In this document: in pieces, positions 8,267 through 17,426 of the stretch
Position numbering within the stretch: the first letter of the stretch is position 1
Layout: every line of letters starts with the position of its first letter
NCBI GenBank assembly: GCA_003550305.1
Contig: QKYT01000208.1
Span: forward strand, 91,795 to 109,656
Source of the DNA: Glomus cerebriforme
Lineage: Eukaryota > Glomeromycota > Glomeromycetes > Glomerales > Glomeraceae
Direction of reading: 5' to 3'
Length of the DNA stretch: 17,862 nucleotides
Notes under the pieces: generated by a model
What the model saw: the letters and a program-made list of their open reading frames with translations, nothing else
Databases searched by the model: none
Told to the model about the DNA's origin: nothing
Translations under genes and position numbers: made by a program

Positions 8267-10097
8267 TGGTAATTCAGTTTAGTAAAGAAATATTAAATGA
8301 ATGAAAATAAATTAAGTTCGTATAATAATCGGTAAATGAAATTGACTTTTTAAAATTTTCATTGATCGAGTTGTTATTTTTAATAATAATTACAATTCAA
8401 AAATTCTAAGAATAAATTTAAGAAGAGAGATGAAAAGCTCATTAATGATCATACTGTCAGGCATCTGTATAAAAAAAAGAAAATTTTCTGTTCTCAAAAT
8501 TTATGTTGTATTAGAAATATATATTTTTTTAAATTGTCAGCTGCAGCTCATCTGGCTGGCACGTATTTGTGGCTAATTTCATTATAACTACATATATTGA
8601 AATTTTTTTTACTAATTTGGATTATAAAAATACTATTACTTAATAAATTAATTTCATAAATATCACTTTATCAAAATTGAATTAATATATAAATAGTTCA
8701 GGACGGAACTAAGAGATCAAAAATAGAAGATAATCTTTAATATTATTGCTAGATATCAATGTATTTTTGAGTGTGTTATACATTCATCACACATCAAGTA
8801 TTATGTGATATCTGCTTCAGCAGATTTATGAGATCTGCATTTCACTGGATCAATAACTGATGAAGAAGCCAAATTTTATTCAATAAAGCTACTTGGATTT
8901 CCAGTTAAGAGCTCTTTTACTGTTGATATAATTCAAATTCTGTTGCCAAGAAACTTGTTTTATTATTATAAAAACCCAATATTTTATAAAAAATTCAAGA
9001 TTTATCATTTGAGAAAATTTAAATCGTTATCATTATTTAATATTTACCATCTCTTGTGATGTTATGCTATTTCACGTAATTTATTTTCATTATTACCTAA
9101 TATTAAACGTAATTTCTTTGATAAAAGAACATTATGGAAATTTAATATTTAAAGATAGGAATAAACTATTAAAAAAAATTTAGTGTAAATAATGAAGAAA
9201 TTAATACATTGACTTATCTTTTATATAATTGTAAAAAATCAATTCCATTAAATCTCCCCTATAAAGTATATAGAATTCAAGAAGTTACTTTCTGCATATT
9301 ATAAGTTGGTAATTTATATCAGAAACTTTAGTTTTAACAATAAATAAAGGAAGAAAACTTTGTTCAACTCATAATAAGTCCTATTACCAATGTGTATGAA
9401 TTTAGTAATAATATTTAAAATCAATATAGTGACTATTCATTAAAGGAAATTTTGGTTTATTGTACATTCTTTCTGTTCTTAAACATTTAATCATTAAATA
9501 TAAAATTCCATTGATAATTAATAGAAAATTAATTATCAAGTTTTAAGTACAGTGTAAAATCTATATGGTGTAAAAACCAACATTAAACTAATAAAATTAT
9601 ATCATTTGGCTAAAAGTTTAAAAATTAGAAGCAACTTCCCTGAAGAGCTTAAAAAAATGCTTTTCATTATTATCAACAAACTAGTCCCTTTATTTAAATA
9701 TAATAAAACTTTTTATATTTATGATATTTACAGATTATTCTCATATAAAAAACATATTCAATAAATAAACAGTGTTGAATAAATGAATAATCTATCAAAT
9801 CCAACTATAAAAAAGCGAAATAAAAAGTAAAAAGATAGAAATATAAAAAGAAAATAATTGAACTTTAATCATTTTTTTATTTTTTTTTGGATATAGGATT
9901 GAAAGTTCCTGACTATATAATAAATCAATAGTACTAATACTCATAAATACAGCCAATAAAGAATGAAATATATGTTCGTAATTTTTATTAAAAAAAAAAA
10001 TTTAATATTACTAAACTAACTTGAAAAGGTTTAAGAAGATCCTTTAATAAATAATTTAAAAGGTTAAATACTATAAAAAAATATATATATATTTTTT
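8267..10097. other. Long gene-poor A/T-rich region, possible decayed coding sequence
   Basis: No gene can be supported. A perfect 6-bp stem with a 4-nt loop (ATCTGC-TTCA-GCAGAT) lies at about 8810-8825. On the plus strand, short open pieces read like eroded protein in different frames: a stretch around 9102-9156 (FFDKRTLWKF), another near 9190-9290 (containing TLTYLLYNCKK), and one of some 45 codons near 9620-9764 (containing FPEELKKMLFIIINK). These do not share a frame and match no family I can name. A TA dinucleotide run sits at 10081-10090, just past the Sel1 gene's stop. Confidence 0.35.
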
Positions 10098-11003
10098 TTA
10101 AAAATCTTTTAATTTATTTTGGGCATCCTGATATCCTTGTTCGGCAGATTTTTTGTACCAGTAAATTGCTTGATTCATATTTACTTCAATTCCTTCTCCA
10201 TATTCATACATATTAGCAAGATTATATTGGGCTACACTATTTCCTAATTTTGCAGCCTCTTGGTATAATTCAAGTGCCTTTTGTTTATTAACAATAGTCC
10301 CAATCCCATTGTCATAATAATATCCCAACATAGTTATTCCACTTGAATGTTTTCCTTCTGCTGATTTTTTAAATAATTCAAAAGCTTTATCATTATCTTT
10401 TTCAACACCTTCTCCATCTTTATACATTAAAGCAAGATTACATTGAGCTCTGGCATTTCCTAAATTCGCTGCCTTTTGATATAATTCAAATGCTTTTTCC
10501 TTATTAACATCAGTTCCAATTCCACAATCATAACAATATCCTAACAAATTTATTCCAGCTGAATATTCTTTTTCTGCTAAATTTTCAGATAATTCAAAAG
10601 CTTTATCATAATTTTTATTAACACCATCACCGTTTTCATACATCAAGGCAAGGTCAAATTGAGCTGCATTATTTTCTAACTTTGCTGCTTTTTGATAAAA
10701 TCCAAATGCTTTTTGCTTATTAATATTAGTTTCAATTCCATAATAATTAAAATGACCAAGTAAATAAATAGAATTTGAATTATTTTGATTATTTAAAAGC
10801 CAATTATAAATTTCTTGTGAATGTATTTTGCAAATATTAATATAATCAAGAACGTGTTGTATTCTTACTTTTTCCTCTATTCCTTTATTTACTTCTTTAA
10901 AAATAAGACTAACCAATTTATCAATCATAAAACATAAATCCTCCTCAAATATGGATTCATTAATATTTTGAGTTGTAGGTTCTATTTCCTTTATATCCAT
11001 CAT
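10098..11003 (-). CDS. Sel1-repeat (SLR, TPR-like) protein without kinase domain
   Basis: A 301-residue protein that is complete from ATG to stop. Sel1-like repeats form helical-pair solenoids that act as protein-protein scaffolds. I count six repeats at about 78-111, 113-147, 149-183, 185-219, 221-255 and 257-291, with signatures such as LGYCYDCGIGT..KAFELYQKAA and NLALMYKDGEGV. Odd and even repeats resemble each other (LLG/MLG-Y-Y type against A-Q-x-x-LA-x-MY type), so the array grew by duplicating a two-repeat unit. The N-terminal ~77 residues are not Sel1. They resemble the linker that, from memory, follows a protein kinase domain in large Rhizophagus kinase-Sel1 families (EIYNWLLNNQNNSNS). 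No kinase motifs are present here, and the frame stays open only 19 codons upstream of the ATG without another Met. It may be a genuine short paralogue, a truncated kinase fusion, or the last exon of a longer gene. No signal peptide or membrane segment is seen. Confidence 0.9.
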   Translation of the reverse strand: MMDIKEIEPTTQNINESIFEEDLCFMIDKLVSLIFKEVNKGIEEKVRIQHVLDYINICKIHSQEIYNWLLNNQNNSNSIYLLGHFNYYGIETNINKQKAFGFYQKAAKLENNAAQFDLALMYENGDGVNKNYDKAFELSENLAEKEYSAGINLLGYCYDCGIGTDVNKEKAFELYQKAANLGNARAQCNLALMYKDGEGVEKDNDKAFELFKKSAEGKHSSGITMLGYYYDNGIGTIVNKQKALELYQEAAKLGNSVAQYNLANMYEYGEGIEVNMNQAIYWYKKSAEQGYQDAQNKLKDF

Positions 11004-12220
11004 ATAAATTTTATAATGTACTGTAATTGGAGTTAATGTTATTTTCTCATTGAGTAAAAATTAAATAGAATTAATAGTGTAAATTTGTGTAATATTTTTA
11101 CACAACATATTTATTTGTGTACAGTAGTAATACAGCAGTTGCTGATCATTATTCAGTTTCACAGTAAATTTTTTAGTTGTACGCAAAAATTTTCAAGATA
11201 TAGAAGGAAAAATGTAAATTAATATCATAACTGTGAGACAAATTATTCATGTGCTAATTGGCCATTTTATTAATTGCAGCAAGACAGCAAGTTTTATAGA
11301 TACAATATTACTAAATATGTAACAATAAAAGAAATGTAACAATAAATATATAACAATAATAATAAAATAAGAATATTAAAATGGAAATATATTGAAATTA
11401 TATCTTCTACTAAATAATAAACTAAAAAATTAATACTGTCGCTATTTGTTTCAGATTTATCATATATCTATTTCTAAATTGATCGATTCTGATTTTGTTG
11501 TTATAACCATTAACCTTACTTTATTGTATACTTTTGTTTAATATTATTTCTCCTTTTTTTGTTCATAATTCATATTTTCTTGGATTCACTTTAGACTTTG
11601 ATATATACTTTAAGTTGTAAAATTCTCTGTCTTGAATTTCCTTTTACGTTTGTTTAATCCATGAAAGCAGTATGGTTTATTGTATGTTGGCTTGTTCTTC
11701 TTATTTGTTTGATCATTTCCACATTCTTCTTTCAATTCCATTTAATTTTCTACTATATTGGTTGATAAAAGAGCAATTGTCAATGGTGAGAAAATACTTG
11801 ATAAACTTTTCTTTTATCCAACCCATCTCATATAGTGAATTCTTCAATAATTTTGTTATTAACCATGATCTGTTTTAAAATGTCCATTACTGGTCTTAAT
11901 ATTTTTTCTGCTGATGTTTCTTCTTAGTGCCTTTTTTATCATCTGTTTTCTGAATGGGTTTTGAAGCTTTTCTTATGTCCATAAAAAGAATTCAATTTTA
12001 ATAAATGGCTTTACTTTCTTATTAACAATTATTCCAATTAAATCATTTTTGATTTTTTTTTACAATAGCTTCCATGGTTTAATAAAATCACTTTTAAAAA
12101 ATCATTTAATCTTCACTTTCTCCAAATCTTTGTGGGTGCTGGTAGTGTTGGTATGTGAGCTCATAAATAAAGTAATCAATAAGTATATAAGGAAATGGAA
12201 AGGGAATTCTAGTCTAAACC
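11004..12220. other. Gene-poor region, possible minus-strand coding relic
   Basis: No confident gene. From about 11450 to 12170 the plus strand becomes T-rich and the minus strand purine-rich, the skew shown by the window's real coding strands. Minus-strand reading gives broken peptide-like stretches in different frames, for example around 11940-12000 (FMDIRKASKPIQKTDDKKGT) and 11735-11850 (SLYEMGWIKEKFIKYFLT), separated by stops. I cannot assign a family. The plus-strand open stretches at 11672-11878 and 12049-12237 look like shadows of this skew. The first part (11004-11440) is simple A/T-rich sequence with ATAATAA-type repeats. Confidence 0.3.
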
Positions 12221-12420
12221 AAACCAGCCAGATCTGACCGGTCTTTCCTTGCCTGATACGAAGAAGACCTCTATATACAGTATAAGGAAGAGAAGAGGAA
12301 GTTTAAAGGAATTTAAAAAAAAAATACCAAACCCGCCAGATAGAAGATACTCAACTAACTGACTGGTATTACTGGTTTCCTTGCCTGATAGAGGAAGACC
12401 TCATATACAGTATAAGGAAG
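12221..12420. repeat. Two direct copies of a TTCCTTGCCTGATA...CAGTATAAGGAAG motif
   Basis: Copy one is at 12221-12290 and copy two at 12329-12420. Each begins with AAACC(A/C)GCCAGA, passes a (GACT/GAC)-GGT segment, then TTCCTTGCCTGATA, AGGAAGACCTC-like sequence and TATACAGTATAAGGAAG. The second copy has extra bases between the start and the TTCCTTGCC block; the first has a few extra bases after CTGATA. The local base mix is noticeably richer in G+C than its surroundings. Nature unknown: a dispersed repeat fragment or a duplicated piece of a lost gene. Confidence 0.8.
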
Positions 12421-12573
12421 ATAAACTTAGGATAATAACTAGGATTTTAAAATAAGGTGAATGAGCTCTACTTGAATTATCACATTGCACTGGAAATTTG
12501 AAAAAAAGGAAGTATTTATATAAATTAAAAATATTAAGATTATAAAAATGACCAATAATATAATAATAAACTA

Positions 12574-12874
12574 AGCATGATAAGTCACATCACGCAAAAT
12601 TCTGATCATTCTATTGGTTCACATAAAAAAAATTACTATAGTTTGTTAATGACTCATGATTCCTAACTAATATTCATAATTAATAAATTATGCATGATTA
12701 ATTGATAAAGTGCGAATATTTATGGTTAATATGATATAATTAATTATTATTTTGCATAATTTATTAATTTTATTTAGATTGTACAAAACAAATTATTCCA
12801 GTTATTCCTAAAGTGATTGCATTAGTAAGAAAGTCTATTTTTTGTGTATCTCACGATTATGTGACAATCATGCA
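12574..12874. mobile_element. MITE-like palindromic element, TA-flanked
   Basis: Near-complementary ends are seen: GCATGATAAGTCACAT at 12575-12590 and ATGTGACAATCATGC at 12859-12873, differing by a two-for-one base change. TA lies just outside both ends, as expected for Tc1/mariner-type insertion. A perfect 17-bp inverted repeat (AATTAATAAATTATGCA at 12678-12694, complement at 12753-12769) is centred on the same midpoint, about 12724, as the outer ends, so the whole unit is nested-symmetric. The intervening arms are only weakly complementary. No coding capacity. Termini and duplication are short, so the class is tentative. Confidence 0.55.
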
Positions 12875-13268
12875 TATTTGTACTTAAATTAGAAAACACC
12901 TTCTGATTTCAATAATTACCTTGCCTTCACAGAAAAATTCTTTCAAAATTTATCCAATAATCAGACATCCATAATATGAACTAATGGCGTGAACCATCTA
13001 GCAAATGTAAATACAACTTTTCTCTATATTTTGTAACGGTATATTGATTTTATTATCACATGATATAAACATATGGCATTTTATTGGATTCTACATAGAT
13101 TAATTAATAGATTTAGATAGTAAATAAATAGCTTTAATAATAAAAGTGTTTGGATTGCCAGGAATTAGAAGAATTTGATTATAACTAAGGATGCTTTAGG
13201 CTGCACAATACTACAAAATAATTGTATTTATAACTAGGAAATTTTGAACTTCTTCATCACCATATACA
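12875..13268. other. A/T-rich spacer without gene
   Basis: No open frame, RNA gene or clear repeat seen. It is ordinary A/T-rich sequence between the MITE-like element and the GCAGTATGCCACC duplication. Confidence 0.5.
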
Positions 13269-13448
13269 TACCGCAGTATGCCACCTGAAGTGGCCATTCA
13301 ATCCAAGTTAAAGCTAGAAATGTCTAAAGGAAAGAAGAAATGGGATTAGTAATCTGTTGTTACTAATGATAACAATCAAGAACAATATAAGAAAATTATC
13401 AGCATACAGCAGTATGCCACCCAAAATGGCTATCCAATTTGAGTTAAA
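13269..13448. repeat. Direct duplication with GCAGTATGCCACC core, ~136-bp spacing
   Basis: ATACCGCAGTATGCCACC at 13269-13286 is followed by TGAAGTGGCCATTCAATCCA and GTTAAA. ATACAGCAGTATGCCACC at 13405-13422 is followed by CAAAATGGCTATCCAATTTG and AGTTAAA. About 45 bp match with scattered transitions. Beyond the core, both copies continue into similar AAA/GAAA and GTTACTAAT-type sequence. Function unknown; likely an internally duplicated dispersed repeat. Confidence 0.7.
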
Positions 13449-14811
13449 AAAGAAAAATAGTGGTTACTAATACTAAACAATACTAAACAGCAAACCTAAA
13501 AGAAAGCATTAATCTTATTTAATAAATATTATTATTAAATAGTTAAAAAAAAAAATAATGTAAAAGAAAAAAAAAGAATCTTACCAATTTGGTGCAGCAC
13601 AGCACCGAATTCCCTTTTCAAACCTAAACTGTAAAAAAAAGAAACCCAAATTTAATATATCACAACTGAAAAAAAATAAAAGAAAAAAATATGACCATTT
13701 TGAATCAAAAAATTCCTGTGTAACCATTATTAGATATTTATACAGGTTAATCTAAATTTCTGAATTGTGCAACGCATGATTTGATGATTGGTGTTTGCGC
13801 CTAATCTATTCCATGTTTTTTTGGCGTACTGCGACGAACTGGTAGGTGGCGTGATTGTTAATTAACTTCTCCAATTTACAGTATAACTAGAGTATGGATA
13901 ATTAATTGTCTTTTTCCTACAATCAACAGCATGCTTAGCATGCTTTTATTTGTTTATGTACTTACTTTCAATTTAATATATTTTATTATGCCGGTTTTAA
14001 AAATGGAATTTGATGCAGTAAATAACGGATACTATATGTCAAGTTTGGAATATTACAAGATCAAATGGAATGCTACATTATTATCTGAAAATGTATTAAA
14101 TTGATTTATGTTAAATTTTCTATTATAAAATGTTTAATATTGCTTAAAGTTTTAATGAAACAAAAATAAAAATGCAAGTTATTTAATTTTTCGTGATGAG
14201 AATTAGTTAAAAAATAGTTTGAAAAAGGTTTGAGAAGAGAAAAGGATAAAGTTTGAAAAAATGTTACGAGGGTAATGTTTAAATAGGGTTTAGAAAAGTT
14301 TGTGAAAGTTTGTGGCATTTAATCTATCATTTTAAGCAGGTGAAATTTGTTTCCCGATTAAATTATTACAGGTTAGATCATAGAAAAAATAAGAAAATTT
14401 AAAATGTAGAAAACACATTCAACAATAATTAATATAGAAAGAAGCTTTGCCATTATTTTTTATTATAATTTAAATAGTATCAAATAAATCTTATTAGAAT
14501 TCTATCAGAATAAAAATTTCATTTAATATTTGCTTATCAAAACTAAAAAAATCAATGCATTGTAAAGCATGATCAGGTAACTGTATATCAAGCAAAAGTA
14601 ATGTTTATTCTAATCTTCGTATTACATATTTTATCATCAATGTTACTATTTTTACGAAGTGAATATACAATTATAGCAACAAGTTAAATTTACAAACATT
14701 AAATTTAATAAATGATTTGTTTTGTCTAGAATTTAAAATTAAAAAAAAACCCCACCAATTTTCCTCCTTTCATTTCAACTCATCAAATTAATCCTTTACA
14801 TGTTCAAACCC
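13449..14811. other. Gene-poor A/T-rich region with two hairpins and a GTTTGAAAA-type microrepeat
   Basis: No gene supported. A strong hairpin at 13586-13611 pairs AATTTGGTGC with GCACCGAATT around a 6-nt loop (one G:T). A second, at 13928-13944, is AGCATGC-TTA-GCATGCT. At about 14213-14315 the plus strand carries degenerate repeats of GTTTGAAAA/GTTTGTGAAAG. These create a minus-strand open stretch (14106-14318) of low-complexity Phe/Leu/Ser/Thr that I do not accept as a gene. The part from about 14540 on is the 3' side of the acyltransferase gene. Confidence 0.4.
13586..13611. repeat. 26-nt hairpin AATTTGGTGC-agcaca-GCACCGAATT
   Basis: Ten paired positions with one G:T wobble and a six-base loop, unusually GC-rich for its surroundings. 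It has no adjacent gene whose end it could mark, and it may be part of an unrecognised small repeat. Confidence 0.6.
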
Positions 14812-15947
14812 TTAAAAATAGAAATTAAGAGAAGGATCTCTTTTGTAACTTGTAAAAATAGACGAGGAAACCCAACAATGATGACGCAAATAAGGCTCAA
14901 CAAATGCAGGCAAAGTAAAGAAAATTATCATAAACATGATACCCCATTCAAAAATATTTTTAATTTACTTTCTTAGAAATTTCCGCTGATCCAAAAATAC
15001 CTTCCCAAATAACAAAGATAATTCCATGTAAAATAAAAAAAAATAAATTATCACCTGTATATTTATTTAAAATAACGAATATGATATATTCATGTAATAT
15101 AGCACTGAATGTAAATGCTGCTAAAACTCCAACTACATTATTAAAACTTTTCGATTTGTTAAATTTGTTAATGAAAATGTTTCGAGCTGGCAAATATGCT
15201 AATTCTTTAAAACTTTCATTCAACAATAATTGCCATCTGAATGACCAAAGATCCCGTGGAGATGCTGAGAAGTAAGGATACATAAACATGTGATTTGTGT
15301 CATACATCATGGATATGCACCATGGCCTTAATATTTTTCATATGTTGTTTTTTGAAAAATAAAAAATCTTTATCATTGTCTAAAATAATAAGAAAACTTA
15401 ATAATAACCCATTCATAACAAGAAATAAATCATAGCCTAAAGATAACATGTTAATGACGAANAACGTACTGACAGAGTAATAAAANAATAANAATGGAGT
15501 TAAAGCTGGAATTCCTTTTGTAATCCAATTAAGAATTCGAACTGGATAAATCCCTTCAGGTATCTCAGGGATATTATTTGTCATCCACCTATATAATAAT
15601 TCAAATAAAACCCATTTGAGAAATAATAAAATAAAGCGCTGGATTATGTTCAGGTATATTATATCTTTGGTTATCATTTCTTGCTTTCTATTTTGTTTTT
15701 TTGGTAAATTTCTCCAAAAAAAAATTGTCAAATAAAATGGACCTATTTGTTTTTCTTTCTCAGCGTGTAAACATTTTTTTAACCAAATCATCATTTTAAA
15801 ACTCCAACCAAATGCCANTAATGTTAATGGAAGTATTTCAGTCTCATCATATTTTCCTCGATATAATATTGGAAGTATGAGTAAACATATAATTATAACG
15901 GTTAAGTTAATATATCTTAAAGTGGTTTTTGGAGATTTTAAAGAAAA
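14812..15947 (-). pseudogene. Wax-synthase-domain MBOAT O-acyltransferase, interrupted by two frameshifts
   Basis: The family transfers fatty acyl groups to long-chain alcohols or related acceptors in the endoplasmic reticulum, making wax or storage esters. Coding similarity runs through three frames. The first (15947-15303) contains a run of hydrophobic segments typical of a multi-pass membrane protein. The second (about 15337-14960) carries the wax-synthase signature SASPRDLWSFRW and the segment ending FSAILHEYI, whose histidine is the expected catalytic one, then a further membrane segment. The third (14964-14812) has FEWGIMFMI and TLPAFVEPYLRHHCW before a stop. The joins at 15303-15337 and about 14960-14985 need a one-base change; no GT-AG intron fits either. 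Upstream of 15947 the frame meets stops at 15948-15950 and again about 40 bases further, and no ATG start is evident, so a first exon may be missing. Four N bases fall inside, so draft error is a serious alternative to a dead gene. The span of about 380 codons is within the family's normal range. Confidence 0.75.
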
Positions 15948-16151
15948 TTAAAAAAAAGAACAAAAAAAATTATGTATAACATAGATAATTTAGGTGGGAA
16001 TACTTGAAATGGAGTCTTTCAACTCAAGGAACTAAAAATCAACTTTCTGATTATTCAATAGTTGCTGAANNTCATATTCAACTTATGGTTTTATTATACA
16101 CTTTATTCACATTTTACATTTTAATTATTCTATCAAAATTATTCTATCAAA
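15948..16151. promoter_or_regulatory. Short divergent intergenic region between the acyltransferase and F-box genes
   Basis: About 200 bp separate the two divergently read genes, so if both are expressed their promoters lie here. Two N bases lie at 16070-16071. Just before the F-box start an ATTATTCTATCAAAA-type sequence is directly repeated (about 16124-16152). No TATA box or factor site can be assigned with confidence. Part of the region may instead hold a missing first exon of the acyltransferase. Confidence 0.35.
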
Positions 16152-17426
16152 ATGACACAACTTTATGCTGACTGGCTTTATGAAATTTTTGAATATTTAA
16201 AGGATGATGTAGTTACCTTACACTCTTGCATATTAGTTAATCGCCTTTGGTGTAAAATTTCTGTCAAATTTTTATGGAGAGAAATTAGGAATTATAATAT
16301 TTTAATCGATTCCCTTCCAAGTGAATCAAAAGTAATTTTATATAAGAATGGAATTATTACTTCAGCTTCAACTCCAAACTCTTTAACGTTTAATTATGTG
16401 TCATTTTGTAAATATTTATCAATTAATGAAGTTGGTCGACAAATTAGACGCCTATTTCTTAAACGAAAAACTCAAAGTTACATACATGTAGTGTTACAGG
16501 AAATATTTAAATTGTTAATGAGTCAAGCTTCTTTAAGAAAATTAGATATTCGTGATTTATCATTAATGCAAAATACAATTTTTACATCATATCCTAATGC
16601 AAGAAATTGTTTGAAAGATCTTTCAGAATTATATTGTTATTCAGGTATTTGTCCTGAATTTTTTTATCAGTTATCTCAAATATGCCACAATATACGATCA
16701 CTTTCCATATTCATTCAAAAAGTTTGTTCAAATGGTTTAAACGATTTAATTTCTGTTCAGAAAAATTTAAAGTGCTTGAAAATAACTACAAGTTTTGATT
16801 GTAGCAATTTGGAAGATATAATTACTTCTTTAAAAAAAATTCCTAATACCTCATTATCATTTATTGCTAAATTTACGAATTTACAAAAGCTTAGATTATA
16901 CGGTCCTTTTCAAGAATCTGGTTATTTAAAATATGAAATATTAATAAATTCCTTGGAAAACAATGGAAAAAATTTGAAAGAATTGTATATTAAACCGAGT
17001 AATAATTCATTGAATTTAGCTATAATTAAATTCTGTCCAAATATTAGAAAACTTTTTACTGGGATGGTAGATAATGAATTAAAAACATTAATCATGTTTT
17101 TTAATAATCTTCACCAATTAGAAAGGATTAAAATTTATTTNGAAGGTCATTCGAGTGAAAAAAACTTATTTGAGGTTATTACAAAATATTCACCTAAAAG
17201 CTTTTATCAGTTAGAATTAAGTTATAATGATGAAGTAGTACCAGAATTACTTCCAGAGGAGTTAGAATCCTTTTTTGTTAGTTGGGCTGATCGTACACCA
17301 CAAAAACCACTTTCTTTGATGATTGATGATTATTTTTGTAATAGTACTTTTGAAAGGAATAATAAGAAAATATTTGAAAAATATATTAAATTGGGTATTA
17401 TTAAANAAGTTAAATATATAAGATAA
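16152..17426 (+). CDS. F-box protein with leucine-rich region
   Basis: A complete 424-residue frame from ATG to stop. Residues about 4-48 form the F-box, which docks to Skp1 in SCF ubiquitin ligases (LYEIFEYLKDD, then SCILVNRLWCKISVKFLWRE). The rest is leucine/isoleucine-rich with irregular repeat-like segments, for example LKDLSELYCYSGICPEFF, NLKCLKITTS, NLQKLRLYGPF, NLKELYIKPS and QLERIKIY. They are spaced as in degenerate leucine-rich repeats and probably form the substrate-binding solenoid. Such F-box plus degenerate LRR proteins are strongly expanded in Rhizophagus, and most have no known target. Single N bases at 17141 and 17406 leave one residue each undetermined. There are no introns. 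It could be one of many near-identical paralogues, which would explain assembly ambiguity here. Confidence 0.9.
   Translation: MTQLYADWLYEIFEYLKDDVVTLHSCILVNRLWCKISVKFLWREIRNYNILIDSLPSESKVILYKNGIITSASTPNSLTFNYVSFCKYLSINEVGRQIRRLFLKRKTQSYIHVVLQEIFKLLMSQASLRKLDIRDLSLMQNTIFTSYPNARNCLKDLSELYCYSGICPEFFYQLSQICHNIRSLSIFIQKVCSNGLNDLISVQKNLKCLKITTSFDCSNLEDIITSLKKIPNTSLSFIAKFTNLQKLRLYGPFQESGYLKYEILINSLENNGKNLKELYIKPSNNSLNLAIIKFCPNIRKLFTGMVDNELKTLIMFFNNLHQLERIKIYXEGHSSEKNLFEVITKYSPKSFYQLELSYNDEVVPELLPEELESFFVSWADRTPQKPLSLMIDDYFCNSTFERNNKKIFEKYIKLGIIKXVKYIR

Noticed and set aside
7912..8304. Overlapping open frames of 130, 122 and 63 codons
   Set aside because: They are translations of the 19-bp repeat units and their inverted copies in the foldback element, in three frames and both strands.
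11672..12237. Two plus-strand frames of 68 and 62 codons
   Set aside because: Phe/Leu/Ile-rich products of a T-rich strand. The first starts at ATG but neither has a domain; the opposite strand looks more coding-like, though broken.
14106..14318. 70-codon minus-strand frame
   Set aside because: A by-product of GTTTGAAAA-type microrepeats on the plus strand; low-complexity composition, no domain.
14960..15000. Intron explaining the second frame change in the acyltransferase
   Set aside because: The GTAAAT donor is followed by no AG until inside the conserved FVEPYL segment.
15300..15340. Intron explaining the first frame change in the acyltransferase
   Set aside because: A GTATGA donor with the AG before CATCTCCACGG would leave an intron of only about 40 nt and remove conserved residues before SPRDLW.
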